A program made the position numbers and the translations under genes. Positions 1-15,169 of a DNA stretch of 64,000 bases are shown here, in pieces. Under the pieces are notes generated by a model. The model did no database searches. It was not told where the DNA came from and worked only from the letters and a program-made list of their open reading frames with translations. Within the stretch, counting starts at the first letter, position 1. Each line of letters begins with the position of its first letter. The DNA comes from Micromonospora matsumotoense (GTDB taxonomy: Bacteria; Actinomycetota; Actinomycetes; Mycobacteriales; Micromonosporaceae), in assembly GCF_900091525.1 (NCBI RefSeq), contig NZ_FMCU01000002.1, forward strand, positions 62,001 through 126,000. The letters run 5' to 3'.

Positions 1-3000
1 CGCTGCGCACCTCGCACGCGTTCCACTCGCCGATGATGGACCCGATCCTGGCGGAGTTCACCGCGCTGATGGCGACGGTGCCGCTGCGCGCGCCGGGCAT
101 CCCGTTCCTGTCCAACGTGACCGGCACCTGGATCACCGCCGAGCAGGCCACCGACCCGGCGTACTGGGCGGCGCACCTGCGCCAGCCGGTCCGTTTCGGC
201 GACTGCGTGGCGACCCTGCTCGGCGCGGGCACCTGGGCACTGCTGGAGTGCGGGCCGGGCCGGCAACTGGCCAACCTGGCCCGGATGCAGGTCGCCAAGG
301 GCACCCCGGAGCAGCGGGCGATGACCCCGCTGGGCAGCCTGCCCGGTCCCGGTGAGCCGGCCGGTGACCTGGCCTCCCTGCTCACCAGCGCCGGGGCGCT
401 GTGGTGCGCCGGGATCGCGGTGCGGCTGGACGCCGACCCGGCCGCCCGGCGGGTGCCGCTGCCGACGTACCCGTTCGAGCGTCGCCGCTACTGGGCGGAC
501 CCGGACCCGGTGGCGGCGGTGGCCGAGGCACCGGTGGAGGCCGGTCCGCGTCCGCTGCCGCAGTGGTTCGCGGTGCCGGTGTGGCGGCAGGCCGCCGCCG
601 ACCCGGCGACCGTGCCGGCGGGCCGTTGCCTGGTGTTCGCCGCCGGTCCGCGCGCCGACGCGCTGGTCGCCGCGCTGCGGACCGCCGGCGACGACCCGGT
701 CGTGGTACGCCCCGGCGCGGCGTTCGCGGCGGCCGACGACGGTTACCGGCTGCGCCCCGGCCACCGGGAGGACCACGACGCGCTGGTCGCGGCGTTGACC
801 GTCGACGGGTTGCCGGACCGGCTGGTGCACGCCTTCGCCCTGGACGGCACGCCGGCCGGCATCGACGCGACGGCCGCCTGGGACGCCCAGCAGCGCGGCT
901 TCTTCGACGCCCTGCACCTGGTGCAGGCGCTCGCCGGGGCGGGGTCCACCGCCGAGGACCGGGCGCTCACCCTGGACCTGGTCACCGCAGGCGTCGGCGA
1001 CGTCACCGGTGCCGACCTGGTCCGGCCCGAGCACGCGACCCTCGCCGGCCTGGCCCGGGTGCTGCCGGCCGAACTGCCCGGCCTGGCCGTCCGGCTGGTC
1101 GACGCCGACCCGGCCGGCGACGGCGTCGATGCGCTCGCCGCCGAGCTACGCCGCCCGGTCGACCCGGAGCGGGCCGAGCTGACGCTGCGCGGCACCCGCC
1201 GTTGGGTGACCGGATACGAGCAGGTCACCGTCGCCGCCGAGACCGCGCCGGGGGCGCTGCGCGACGGTGGTCGGTACCTGGTCACCGGTGGGCTCGGCGG
1301 CATCGGCGTCACCCTCGCCGAGGACTTCGCCCGGCGGGCCGGGGCGAAACTGGTGCTGCTGGCCCGTTCCGGGTTGCCGCCGCGCGAGCGGTGGGACGAC
1401 CACCTGGCGGTGCACGGTGGCGCGGACCGGGCGGGTCGGGCCATCGCGGCGATCCGCCGGATGGAGGCGGCCGGGGCGACGGTGTTGGTGCTCGCCGCCG
1501 ACGTCACCGACCCGGCCGACCTGCGGCGGGTCCGGGCCACCGTCGAGGCCGAGTTCGGTGGGCTGGACGGCATCGTGCACGCCGCCGGCCTGCCCGGTGG
1601 CGGGATGGCCGAGGTCAAGGAGCGGGCCGACGCGGAGCGGGTGCTCGCCCCGAAGCTCACCGGCACCCTGGCACTGGCCGAGGTCTTCGGTGACCTGCCG
1701 CTGGACTTCGTGGTGCTCTGCTCGTCGATCACCTCGGTGATCGGTGGGTTCGGTCAGGTCGACTACTGCGCGGCGAACGCCTTCCTCGACGCGTTCGCCC
1801 GGTCCGGCGCGGGTTTCCGGGCCCCGGTGCTGTCGCAGAACTGGGGTGGCTGGGCGGAGGTCGGCATGGCGGTGGAGACCGCCGCCCCGGCCGCGTTCCG
1901 GGCCGCCGGCCGGGACACCGTCACCACGCCGGTGGACCACCCGGTGCTCACCACGAAGGTGGTCGGCCCGGAGTCGACCGTGCTGCACGGGCTGGTCTCC
2001 GCCGGCACCCACTGGCTGCTCGACGAGCACCGCATCGGCGGGGTGCCGGTGGTGCCCGGCACCGCCCACCTGGAGTCGGTGCGGGCCGCGGTGGTGGCCG
2101 GGCTGACCAGCCCTGCGCCGCAGGCCGCGGTGGAGCTGCGCGACGTGGTGTTCCTGGAGCCGTTCGCGGTGCCCGAGGGCACCGTCGCCCAGTACCGGGT
2201 GGAGCTGACCACGGCCGAGGAGGGCGTCGACTTCGCGGTCCGCAGCCTCGCCGCCGGCCAGCTCCGCACCCACGTGCGGGGGTCGGCGGGCTGGACCGTC
2301 GAGGCCGCCCCGGCGGCCCGGGTGCCGGTGGTCGACGGCCGGCGGGTCGACGACGACGCCTCGTTCGGCCGGGGCCGGACCAGCATGTTGACCTTCGGCC
2401 CGCGCTGGGCCTCGCTGGCCGAGCACCGGCTCGGCGACGGCGAGGAGCTGGCCCGGATCGTGGCGCCGGAGCCGGTCGGGACCGACCTGCCGGCGTGGGG
2501 GCTGCACCCGGCGCTGCTGGACGTGGCCACCGCCTTCGGCCGGGGCCAGGGCGACGGCACCTACCTGCCGCTGTCCTACGGGCGGATCGTCGTGCGCGGG
2601 CCACTGCCGGCGGTGTTCCACAGCCACCTGCGGCACCGGGCCAGCACCACCGACGAGGTGGTCGCCGCCGACCTGTCGCTCACCGACACCGAGGGGCGGG
2701 AACTGGTCGCGATCGGCGACTTCGTGCTGCGTCGGGTCGACCAGGGCGCGGTCACCGGCGGGTTGACCGGCACCGCCGACGCGGGCCCGGCCGAGCCGGC
2801 GGCCGGGGCGCTCACCGAGGACATCCGCCCGGTCGACGGCGCGGAGGCGTTCCGACGCAGCCTGACCGCCGGTCTCGGCGCGCAGGTGGTGATCGCCACC
2901 CGCCCGGTCGAGGAGATCCGGCGGCGGGCCGCCCGGGTGACCACGGACAGCCTGGAGCAGGACCCGGAGCCGACGACCACCGCCCCGGCGACGACCGGGG

Positions 3001-3308
3001 GCGGCTCGGCGGCCCCCCGTACCGAGTTGGAGATCACCATCGCCGGGGTGTGGCGGGACGGGCTGGGGGTGGCCGAGGTCGGCGTGGACGACGACTTCTT
3101 CGCCCTCGGCGGCAACTCGCTGGTCGCGGTGCAGTTGATCGCCGCGATGCGCAAGGCGACCGGGGTCCGGCTGCCGATGCGCAGCCTCTTCGAGACCCCC
3201 ACCGTCGCCGGCCTGGCCGAGCGGATCGCCCACCTGCGGGCCACCGCCGCCGACGAACCGGCCGCGCCGGCCCCCATCCCCGCCATCCCGCGGCTACCCC
3301 GCGCCTGA
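1..3308 (+). CDS. Type I modular polyketide synthase, C-terminal part (AT-KR-DH-ACP), truncated at left edge
   Basis: The reading frame is already open at nt 3, so the N-terminus (presumably KS and most of AT) lies outside the window. The visible protein begins in the AT motif HAFHSPMMD, and AT ends near PTYPFERRRYW (nt 460-495). A structural plus catalytic ketoreductase follows: NADPH motif TGGLGGIG near nt 1282, Ser and Tyr of the active site near 1721 and 1761. Next comes a hot-dog dehydratase with HxxxGxxxxP (DEHRIGGVPVVPG, nt ~2020) and HPALLD (nt ~2505). The ACP has its phosphopantetheine Ser in LGGNSL (nt ~3116). It would extend an acyl chain, reduce the beta-keto group and perhaps dehydrate it before passing it to the downstream NRPS. 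KR before DH is the reverse of the usual order. The KR lacks both the LDD motif of B-type and the Trp of A-type domains, so stereochemistry is unclear. Confidence 0.95.
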   Translation, partial: LRTSHAFHSPMMDPILAEFTALMATVPLRAPGIPFLSNVTGTWITAEQATDPAYWAAHLRQPVRFGDCVATLLGAGTWALLECGPGRQLANLARMQVAKGTPEQRAMTPLGSLPGPGEPAGDLASLLTSAGALWCAGIAVRLDADPAARRVPLPTYPFERRRYWADPDPVAAVAEAPVEAGPRPLPQWFAVPVWRQAAADPATVPAGRCLVFAAGPRADALVAALRTAGDDPVVVRPGAAFAAADDGYRLRPGHREDHDALVAALTVDGLPDRLVHAFALDGTPAGIDATAAWDAQQRGFFDALHLVQALAGAGSTAEDRALTLDLVTAGVGDVTGADLVRPEHATLAGLARVLPAELPGLAVRLVDADPAGDGVDALAAELRRPVDPERAELTLRGTRRWVTGYEQVTVAAETAPGALRDGGRYLVTGGLGGIGVTLAEDFARRAGAKLVLLARSGLPPRERWDDHLAVHGGADRAGRAIAAIRRMEAAGATVLVLAADVTDPADLRRVRATVEAEFGGLDGIVHAAGLPGGGMAEVKERADAERVLAPKLTGTLALAEVFGDLPLDFVVLCSSITSVIGGFGQVDYCAANAFLDAFARSGAGFRAPVLSQNWGGWAEVGMAVETAAPAAFRAAGRDTVTTPVDHPVLTTKVVGPESTVLHGLVSAGTHWLLDEHRIGGVPVVPGTAHLESVRAAVVAGLTSPAPQAAVELRDVVFLEPFAVPEGTVAQYRVELTTAEEGVDFAVRSLAAGQLRTHVRGSAGWTVEAAPAARVPVVDGRRVDDDASFGRGRTSMLTFGPRWASLAEHRLGDGEELARIVAPEPVGTDLPAWGLHPALLDVATAFGRGQGDGTYLPLSYGRIVVRGPLPAVFHSHLRHRASTTDEVVAADLSLTDTEGRELVAIGDFVLRRVDQGAVTGGLTGTADAGPAEPAAGALTEDIRPVDGAEAFRRSLTAGLGAQVVIATRPVEEIRRRAARVTTDSLEQDPEPTTTAPATTGGGSAAPRTELEITIAGVWRDGLGVAEVGVDDDFFALGGNSLVAVQLIAAMRKATGVRLPMRSLFETPTVAGLAERIAHLRATAADEPAAPAPIPAIPRLPRA

Positions 3309-3333
3309 CGTCGAGAAATCAGGAGACCACGCC

Positions 3334-4287
3334 ATGAGCGACACGATCGCCACGCTGCCGGTGGTCGTCGAGAACGACGGCACACCCTTGACCGAGCTGA
3401 TCGACCGACGTCGGGCCGAGCTGCGCGCCACCCTCGTCACGCACGGCGGGCTGCTGTTCCGCGGCTTCGACGTGGGCGGGGTGGACGGCTTCGACGCGGT
3501 CGTCCGGGCGTTCTCCGGCGAGCCGCTGACCTACACCGAGCGGTCCTCGCCCCGGCACGCCATCAAGGGGAAGGTCTACACCTCGACCGACTACCCGCCG
3601 GACGAGGAGATCTTCCTGCACAACGAGAACTCCTACCAGGCGCGCTGGCCGCTGACGTTGTTCTTCTACTGCCTGACCGCGCCGCAGACCCTCGGCGCGA
3701 CGCCGCTGGCCGACGTGCGCCGGGTGTACGCCGAGATCGACCCGGCGGTGCGGGAGGAGTTCGCCCGCCGGCGCTGGCTGCTGGTGCGCAACTTCCACGC
3801 CGACTTCGGCACCCGCTGGCAGGACGTCTTCGGCACCGACGACCGGGCCCAGGTGCAGGCGTACGCGACGGCGAACCGGATCGACCTGGAGTGGGTCGGC
3901 AAGGACGGCCTGCGGACCCGGGCGGTGCGCGACGTGGTGCACCACCGGCCCGGCTCGGACGCCCCGCGCTGGTTCAACCACGCCACCTTCTTCCACCTGA
4001 GCACCCTGCCGAAGGACTACCAGGAGGGGTTGCTGGCGATGTTCGGCGCCGAGGGGCTGCCGGCGAACACCTACTACGGCGACGGCGGCGAGATCCCCGC
4101 CGACGTGATGGACCACCTGCGGGCCGCATACCGGGCGGCCAGCGTCCGCTTCGACTACCGGCGCGACGACGTGCTGGTGGTCGACAACATGACCGCCGCG
4201 CACGGGCGGGAGCCGTTCACCGGTCCCCGCAAGATCGCCGTCGCGATGGCCGAACCGCACACCCCCGACACCGCTGGAGCGAACTGA
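3334..4287 (+). CDS. TauD/TfdA (SyrP-like) Fe(II)/2-oxoglutarate-dependent oxygenase
   Basis: 317 aa. The iron ligands are visible: H96 and E98 in LHNENSY, and the distal H290 in MTAAHGRE. R299 (GPRKIAV) is placed to bind 2-oxoglutarate. The HNE form and overall length resemble SyrP/clavaminate-synthase-like enzymes, which hydroxylate carrier-bound or free amino acids at the beta carbon in NRPS pathways (SyrP on Asp, AsnO on Asn). It starts 25 nt after the PKS with AGGAG upstream, and its stop codon overlaps the MbtH start by 1 nt. Because the next NRPS has an Asn-like pocket, beta-hydroxylation of asparagine is the most economical role; that substrate is inference. Confidence 0.9.
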   Translation: MSDTIATLPVVVENDGTPLTELIDRRRAELRATLVTHGGLLFRGFDVGGVDGFDAVVRAFSGEPLTYTERSSPRHAIKGKVYTSTDYPPDEEIFLHNENSYQARWPLTLFFYCLTAPQTLGATPLADVRRVYAEIDPAVREEFARRRWLLVRNFHADFGTRWQDVFGTDDRAQVQAYATANRIDLEWVGKDGLRTRAVRDVVHHRPGSDAPRWFNHATFFHLSTLPKDYQEGLLAMFGAEGLPANTYYGDGGEIPADVMDHLRAAYRAASVRFDYRRDDVLVVDNMTAAHGREPFTGPRKIAVAMAEPHTPDTAGAN

Positions 4288-4475
4288 TGGCCGACACCCG
4301 ATTCCTGGTCGTCCGCAACGACGAGGAGCAGTACTCGATCTGGGCGGCCGACCGCGACCTGCCCGCCGGGTGGTGCGACGCGGGCTTCACCGGCAGCCGC
4401 GAGGAGTGCCTGGCCCACGTCGACGAGGTCTGGACCGACATGCGTCCGCGTTCGGTACGGGAGCAGACGGCATGA
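4287..4475 (+). CDS. MbtH-like protein
   Basis: 62 aa. It carries the family signature: NDEEQYSIW, then PAGW, then ECLAHVDEVWTDMRP. MbtH-like proteins bind NRPS adenylation domains and are often needed for their solubility and activity. The residue after SIW is Ala where most relatives have Pro. The start shares its A with the oxygenase stop (TGATG), and the gene ends in an ATGA overlap with the NRPS, so its translation is coupled to the adenylation domains it most likely serves. Confidence 0.95.
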   Translation: MADTRFLVVRNDEEQYSIWAADRDLPAGWCDAGFTGSREECLAHVDEVWTDMRPRSVREQTA

Positions 4476-7400
4476 CCCGCGAGTGGACCTTCCCCGCCTC
4501 CTTCGCCCAGGAGCGGGTCTGGATCGCCAACCAGCTCGACCCGGCCTCCCCGGTCTACAACGTGTCGGTCCCGTGCCGGCTGTCGGCCGACCTGGACGCC
4601 GACGCCGTGACGGGGGTGTTCGACCAGGTCGTCGCCCGGCACGAGGCGCTGCGGACCCACCTGCGGGTCGACGACGGCACGCTGGTGCAGGTGGTCCGGG
4701 AGCACGAGCCGGCCCGGCTGCCCACCGACGACCTGCGGGACCTGCCCGCCGGGGAGCAGTTCGCGCGGTACACGGCGCTGCGCGCCGAACTGGCCCGGAC
4801 CGCCATCGCGTTGGACGCGCCGCCGCTGTGGCGGGCCCGGTTGGTCCGGGTCGACGAGGGCTGGACGCTGCTGCTCGTGGTGCACCATGCCATCTTCGAC
4901 AGCCACTCGGCGGTGCTGTTCGGCGCCGAGATCACCGCGTTCGCACAGGCCGCGGCGACCGGTGCGCCGGCCGCCGTGCCGGAACTGCCCATCCAGTACG
5001 CCGACTTCGCGGTCTGGCAGCGTGACCAGCTCACCGGCGCGGAGCGGGACCGGCAGCTCGCCTTCTGGACCGGTCACCTGGCCGGCGCCCCGAAGGCCAC
5101 CGGCCTGCCACTGGACCGGCCCCGTCCGGCCCAGCTCGGTTTCGCCGGCGACGAGGTCCGCTTCGACCTGCCCGACGGGCTGCTCGAGCGGATCGCCCGG
5201 CTGGCGGCCGGGTCGGCGGTCACCCCGTACATGGTGCTGCTGGCGGGTTTCGCGGCGCTGCTGTCGCGGATCTCCGGCGACACCGACGTGGTGGTCGGGG
5301 TCTCCACCGCCGGCCGGGAGACCGCCGAGCTGACCCCGCTGATCGGGATGTTCGTCAACCCGGTGGCGTTGCGCTGCGACGTCGGCGGGGACCCGCGCTT
5401 CACGGACCTGCTGGGGCGGGTGCGCGACGGGCTGGTCGACGCCCTGGAACACGGGCAGACCCCGTTCCAGGCGATCGTCGAGGCGGTCGCCCCGGAGCGG
5501 GACCCGTCGGTGCAGCCGATCTTCCAGACCGCGCTGAACTTCATCCCCGACTCCGGGCTGGACCCGGTGGAGCTGGGCACCACCAAGGACGACCTGGCCT
5601 TCGACATCACCACGGGGGAGAGCCGGCTGGTCTACCGCACCGCGTTGTTCGACCGGGCCACCGCCGAGGCGGTCGTGACCCGCTACGTCCGGCTGCTCGA
5701 CGCGGCGGTCGCCGACCCGCAGCAGCCGGTCTCCGCGCTGCCGTTGCTCGCCGACGCCGAACGGGACCTGGTGCGGGGCGCCTGGGCCGGGGTGGGCGCG
5801 GCCGGTCCGTCGTCCACCGTGGTCGACGAGGTGCAGCGGCAGGTGGCGGCCACCCCGGACGCCACCGCACTGGTCTGCGACGACGTCACGTGGTCGTACG
5901 TGCAGCTCAACGCCGCCGCGAACCGGCTGGCCCGGGTGCTGGTGGCCCGGGGCGCCGGCCCGGAGACCCGGGTGGCGCTGGCCCTGCCACGCGGCCCGGA
6001 GCTGCTGGTGGCGATCCTCGCCGTGCTCAAGGCGGGGGCCGCGTACGTGCCGGTGGACACCGGTTACCCGGTCGGCCGGATCGGCTACCTGCTCACCGAC
6101 GCCGCCCCGGCGCTGGTGCTGGCGGTCTCGGAGACCGCCACCCTGGTGCCGGCGGACGCGCTGCTGCTCGACGGCGTGCTCGCCGGCGACCGGCCCTCCA
6201 CCGGCCGCCCCGACGGCGACCGCACCGCCGCCGGCCTGGCCGACCCCGGTCGGGACGGAGCCGGCTCCACCGCCGCCCGCCGGGACGAGGCGGATCTCAC
6301 CGACGCCGACCGGGTCGCGCCGTTGCGCCCGGAACACCCCGGTTACGTGCTCTACACCTCCGGTTCGACCGGCCGGCCCAAGGGCGTGGTGGTGGAACAC
6401 CGGGCGATCACGGCGTACCTGGCCTGGGCCCGGGACACCTACCCGGGGCTGGCCGGCACCGCGCTGCTGCACTCGCCGGTCTCCTTCGACCTGACGGTGA
6501 CCGGGCTGCTCGGCCCGCTCACCGCCGGTGGCACCGTCCGGCTGGCCGGGATCGACTCCCCGGCGGCCCGGGTGGGTGGGCGGCCGACCTTCCTCAAGGT
6601 CACCCCGAGCCACCTGCCGCTGCTGGACGCGGAGTTGTCGCCCACCACCGACCTGGTGATCGGCGGCGAGGCGCTCACCGGTGAGCAGCTCACCGACTGG
6701 CGGGCCGCGCACCCGGACGTCGCGGTGGTCAACGAGTACGGCCCGACCGAGGCCACCGTCGGCTGCGTCGCCGCCCGGCTCGCCCCGGGCCAGCCGGTGC
6801 CCGCCGGCCCGGTGTCGATCGGCCGGCCCACCGCCACCAGCCGGGTGTACCTGCTCGACGCCGCGTTCCAGCCGGTTCCGCCCGGGGTGGTCGGCGAGCT
6901 GTACGTCGCCGGTGACCAGCTCGCCCGGGGCTACCTGGGCCGGCCCGGCCTGACCGCCGAGCGCTTCCTGCCCTGCCCGTACGGCCCGCCGGGGCAGCGG
7001 ATGTACCGCACCGGCGACCTGGCCCGGTGGCGGGCCGACGGCACCCTGGACTACCTGGGCCGCCGCGACGACCAGGTGAAGGTGCGCGGGATGCGCATCG
7101 AGCTGGGCGAGATCGAGGCGGCGATGCGGGAGCACCCGGAGGTCCGGGAGGCGGCGGTGGCCGTCCGCACCGACTCGGGGGAGCCGACCCTGGTCGGTTA
7201 CCACGTCGGCACCGCCGAGGAGGCGCACCTCGCCGCCGAGCTGGGCCGGGAGCTGCCGGCGCACCTGGTGCCGACCGCGTTCGTCCGGCTCGACGCGTTG
7301 CCGCTGACCCCGAACGGCAAGCTGGACCGGGCGGCGCTGCCCGCTCCCCCGGAGTCCGTCGCGGGGGACGGCTACGTCCCGCCGCGCACCGACGCCGAGA

Positions 7401-7677
7401 CCCTGGTCGCCGAGGTGTATGCCGACATCCTCCAGGTGGAGAAGGTCGGCGCGCTGGACGACTTCTTCACCCTCGGCGGCAACTCGCTGCGCGGGATGCG
7501 GGCGATGGCCCGGATCCGCGCCGAGGTGGACGTCGACCTGCCGATGCGGGCGCTGTTCGGCAGCCCCGTGGTGGCCGACCTGGCCGCCCAGATCGAGGCG
7601 CACATCGCCGCCGAGCTGGACGGCCTTTCCGAGACCGAAGTCGCCGCGCTGTTGGCGGCGGAGAAGGACACCCCCGC

Positions 7678-7681
<4 letters not shown>
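4472..7681 (+). CDS. Nonribosomal peptide synthetase, C-A-PCP, asparagine predicted
   Basis: 1069 aa, starting at the ATG that overlaps the MbtH stop. Condensation domain ~5-430 with HHAIFDS (H137); the usual DG is DS. Adenylation domain ~445-960 with YTSGSTGRPKG (628) and LTPNGKLDR (~948). PCP Ser1005 in LGGNSL. Aligning the A4-A5 region by eye to GrsA gives pocket residues D-L-T-K-V-G-E-V-G-K, close to the asparagine code DLTKLGEVGK; Glu rather than His at the 322 position argues against aspartate. A charged ~35-residue insertion precedes A3 (Asp/Arg/Gly rich). No epimerase is present. It sits directly after the PKS set, so its C domain probably takes the polyketide acyl chain. Confidence 0.95.
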
Positions 7682-13176
<5,495 letters not shown>

Positions 13177-13181
13177 CCGAT

Positions 13182-13225
13182 CCGCGCGGGTACGACGGCG
13201 TCGAGGCGTCGTCGTACCCGCGCGG
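13182..13225. terminator. Bidirectional terminator closing the PKS/NRPS cluster
   Basis: A perfect 16-bp inverted repeat: arm CCGCGCGGGTACGACG at 13182-13197 and its complement at 13210-13225, with further G-C and G-T pairs inside. It starts 6 nt after the NRPS stop and lies between convergent genes (the serpin-like gene ends at 13299 on the other strand). There is no U-tract, as is usual in high-GC actinomycetes. Confidence 0.8.
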
Positions 13226-13298
13226 CCGGGACACCCGACCGCGACGGTTTCCCCGGGGACGGTGCCGACTCAGGGGCAGTCGCCGCGGTCGGGGCTGG

Positions 13299-14567
13299 TC
13301 AGGCCGGTTCGGGCGGGTCGGCGAGGTCGCCGTCCGACGGTTCCTGCGGCTCGGCCACCCAGGCGGAGAAGACCGGCACCCCGTGCCACGGCCCGGTCCC
13401 GTCCGCGCGGTGGTCGGTGGCCACCGCCAGCACCGCGTACGGGTGCCCGAAGCGCAGCTCGGCGGTCCGGCGGACACCCTCTGGCGGGAGACTGGTCAGG
13501 GCGAAGGCCCCGGTCACCGCGGCGGCCTCGAAGCCGTACCGGCCGTAGTGGGCCACCGCCGCCTGCCGGGCCTCGACGCCCACCTGGGTGCCGAGCAGCC
13601 CACCCAGCGCCCGCCCCACCGCCGCGAACCCCAACCCGGGGGCGGTCAGATCGTGCTCGTCCTGCGCCGACCAGCAGGGCAGCACCGCGTGCCGGCGCTC
13701 CTCCCGACCGTCACGGGCCGAGGTGCGGACCCGCTCCTCCCGCAGCGTCCCGAGCGGACCCGCCCCCAGCGGCAGGTCGAACAGCGACCGCCGGCCCGGT
13801 TCCCCGTCCACCGCCGCGCCGGCCAGCGCGTAGCCGGCGGCGAGCACGTCGGCCGGGCGGACCGTCGGGTCGGCGAGCACCGAGAGCACCACCACCCCGG
13901 CCCCGTCGCGTTCCACCGCCGCGGCGGCGTGCACGGCGACGTCACCGGCCGATCCGGTCGACGCGATCCAGGCCCGGTGCCCGTGCTCCGGGGTGCGCAG
14001 CGCCCGGCCCAGCTTTCCGGCCCAGTCGCCGACCGTCCGGTCCGCGTCGGCGCCGGTGGGCCGGTCGGGGCCGAGCGCCGAGCCGGGTACCAGGTCGAAC
14101 GGGGCGGCCCAGGAGATCCGGGTGGCCAGGGCGCCGGCCAGCGCCAGCAGCACCCGGGGGGAGACGGTCAGCGGGAACCGGTCGATCAGCCCCAGGGTGT
14201 GCTCGCGGGCCCAGGCGTCCAGGCCCGCCTGGTCGGGCAGCGGACCGGTGGCGGCAGCCCGGGGCAGCCCGTCCCGCCAGCCGGCCAGCGGGCCGGTGTC
14301 CGCGCCGGGGCGGTGCCAGACGGCGGTGGCCGACGGCACCAGCGGGTGTGGCCGGTCCAGCAGGGCGGCGGCCGTCGCCGCGGCGGTCTCCCCGTCGACG
14401 CCGAGCACCTCGGCCAGTTCCGCCCGGACCGCGCCGGTGGCGGCCGGCGCGGCGAGCGCCAGCAGCAGCCAGGCGCCGAGCGGGGAGGCGACGTGGTGCC
14501 GGTCGCCGATGGCGGCGTGCAGCCGGGCGGCGTACCGGGCCAGCGGGGCGTACGGGATCGTCGTCAT
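13299..14567 (-). CDS. Serpin-like protein
   Basis: 422 aa with no signal peptide. The N-terminus has the serpin-like helix pattern ASPLGAWLLLALAA, and the C-terminus has the usual serpin ending pattern, HPYAVLAVATD then GVPVFSAWV. Actinomycete genomes carry cytosolic serpin-like proteins of about this size. Typical serpins are proteinase inhibitors that act through a reactive-centre loop shortly before the C-terminus. Here that region (AVTGAFALTSLPPEG) is Ala/Thr rich but short, so inhibitory activity is not assured. It starts 42 nt downstream of the Nudix gene on the same strand and is probably co-transcribed with it. The call rests on pattern similarity only. Confidence 0.55.
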   Translation of the reverse strand: MTTIPYAPLARYAARLHAAIGDRHHVASPLGAWLLLALAAPAATGAVRAELAEVLGVDGETAAATAAALLDRPHPLVPSATAVWHRPGADTGPLAGWRDGLPRAAATGPLPDQAGLDAWAREHTLGLIDRFPLTVSPRVLLALAGALATRISWAAPFDLVPGSALGPDRPTGADADRTVGDWAGKLGRALRTPEHGHRAWIASTGSAGDVAVHAAAAVERDGAGVVVLSVLADPTVRPADVLAAGYALAGAAVDGEPGRRSLFDLPLGAGPLGTLREERVRTSARDGREERRHAVLPCWSAQDEHDLTAPGLGFAAVGRALGGLLGTQVGVEARQAAVAHYGRYGFEAAAVTGAFALTSLPPEGVRRTAELRFGHPYAVLAVATDHRADGTGPWHGVPVFSAWVAEPQEPSDGDLADPPEPA

Positions 14568-14608
14568 GCCCCCACTGTGCCCACCGTTCGTGCTTCCGGC
14601 ACCCCGGG

Positions 14609-15124
14609 TCAGGACCAGAGTTCGAACGGTTCGTCGATCCGGTCACCGGCCAGGAAGCCGGTGAGCAGCTCGGGCAGCCGGCCCGGGTAGAACCGGGCGG
14701 TGCTGGTGACGATCTCCTCGACCGGCCACCAGCGGAAGCCGAAGTAGTCCTCCACCTCGTAGTCGAGCCGGTCGGCGCCGTCGATGTCCGGCGCGGTGGC
14801 GTCGAGGCGTACCGTCAGGACCACCTCGTCCTGGACGTGCCGCAACCGACGGTGGATGAAGCTGGCCCGCCGCCGCCAGGTGGGCGGGCCGAGCTGCGCG
14901 GCCGTGACCACGAAGCCGGTCTCCTCGCGCAGCTCCCGCAACGCGGTCTGGGGGTACGTCTCACCGGGGTCGACGCCCCCGCCGGGCAGTTCCCACCAGG
15001 TGCCCAGCCGGGGGTGCTCCGGGTCGCGGGTGTGGAACAGCAGGATCAGGTCGTCCCGGTCGCGGACCACCAGCCGGACGGCGGTGCGTTCGATCACCGG
15101 CAGGTCCCGGGGCAGTTCGGTCAC
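14609..15124 (-). CDS. Nudix hydrolase
   Basis: 171 aa from a GTG preceded by GAGGGAGA. The frame stays open far upstream, but that part is low-complexity shadow. The Nudix box is complete: GGGVDPGETY, then RELREETGF (G-x5-E-x7-REL-x-EE-x-G). These enzymes hydrolyse nucleoside diphosphates linked to another group; the exact substrate cannot be read here. It ends 41 nt before the serpin-like gene and is divergent from the methyltransferase 45 nt away. Confidence 0.9.
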   Translation of the reverse strand: MTELPRDLPVIERTAVRLVVRDRDDLILLFHTRDPEHPRLGTWWELPGGGVDPGETYPQTALRELREETGFVVTAAQLGPPTWRRRASFIHRRLRHVQDEVVLTVRLDATAPDIDGADRLDYEVEDYFGFRWWPVEEIVTSTARFYPGRLPELLTGFLAGDRIDEPFELWS

Positions 15125-15169
15125 GGGTCTCCCTCGACGGGGCACCGGCCGGGCGGCGGCGGTGCGACG

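Noticed and set aside
1146-3233. A 695-codon minus-strand frame under the PKS
   Set aside because: Shadow frame; the plus-strand frame has clear AT, KR, DH and ACP motifs.
4217-7603. A 1128-codon minus-strand frame
   Set aside because: Antisense shadow of the first NRPS; composition and lack of domains exclude it.
13262-15169. N-terminal extension of the methyltransferase frame across the serpin-like and Nudix genes
   Set aside because: Pro/Arg-rich shadow; the minus-strand genes carry real motifs and ribosome binding sites.
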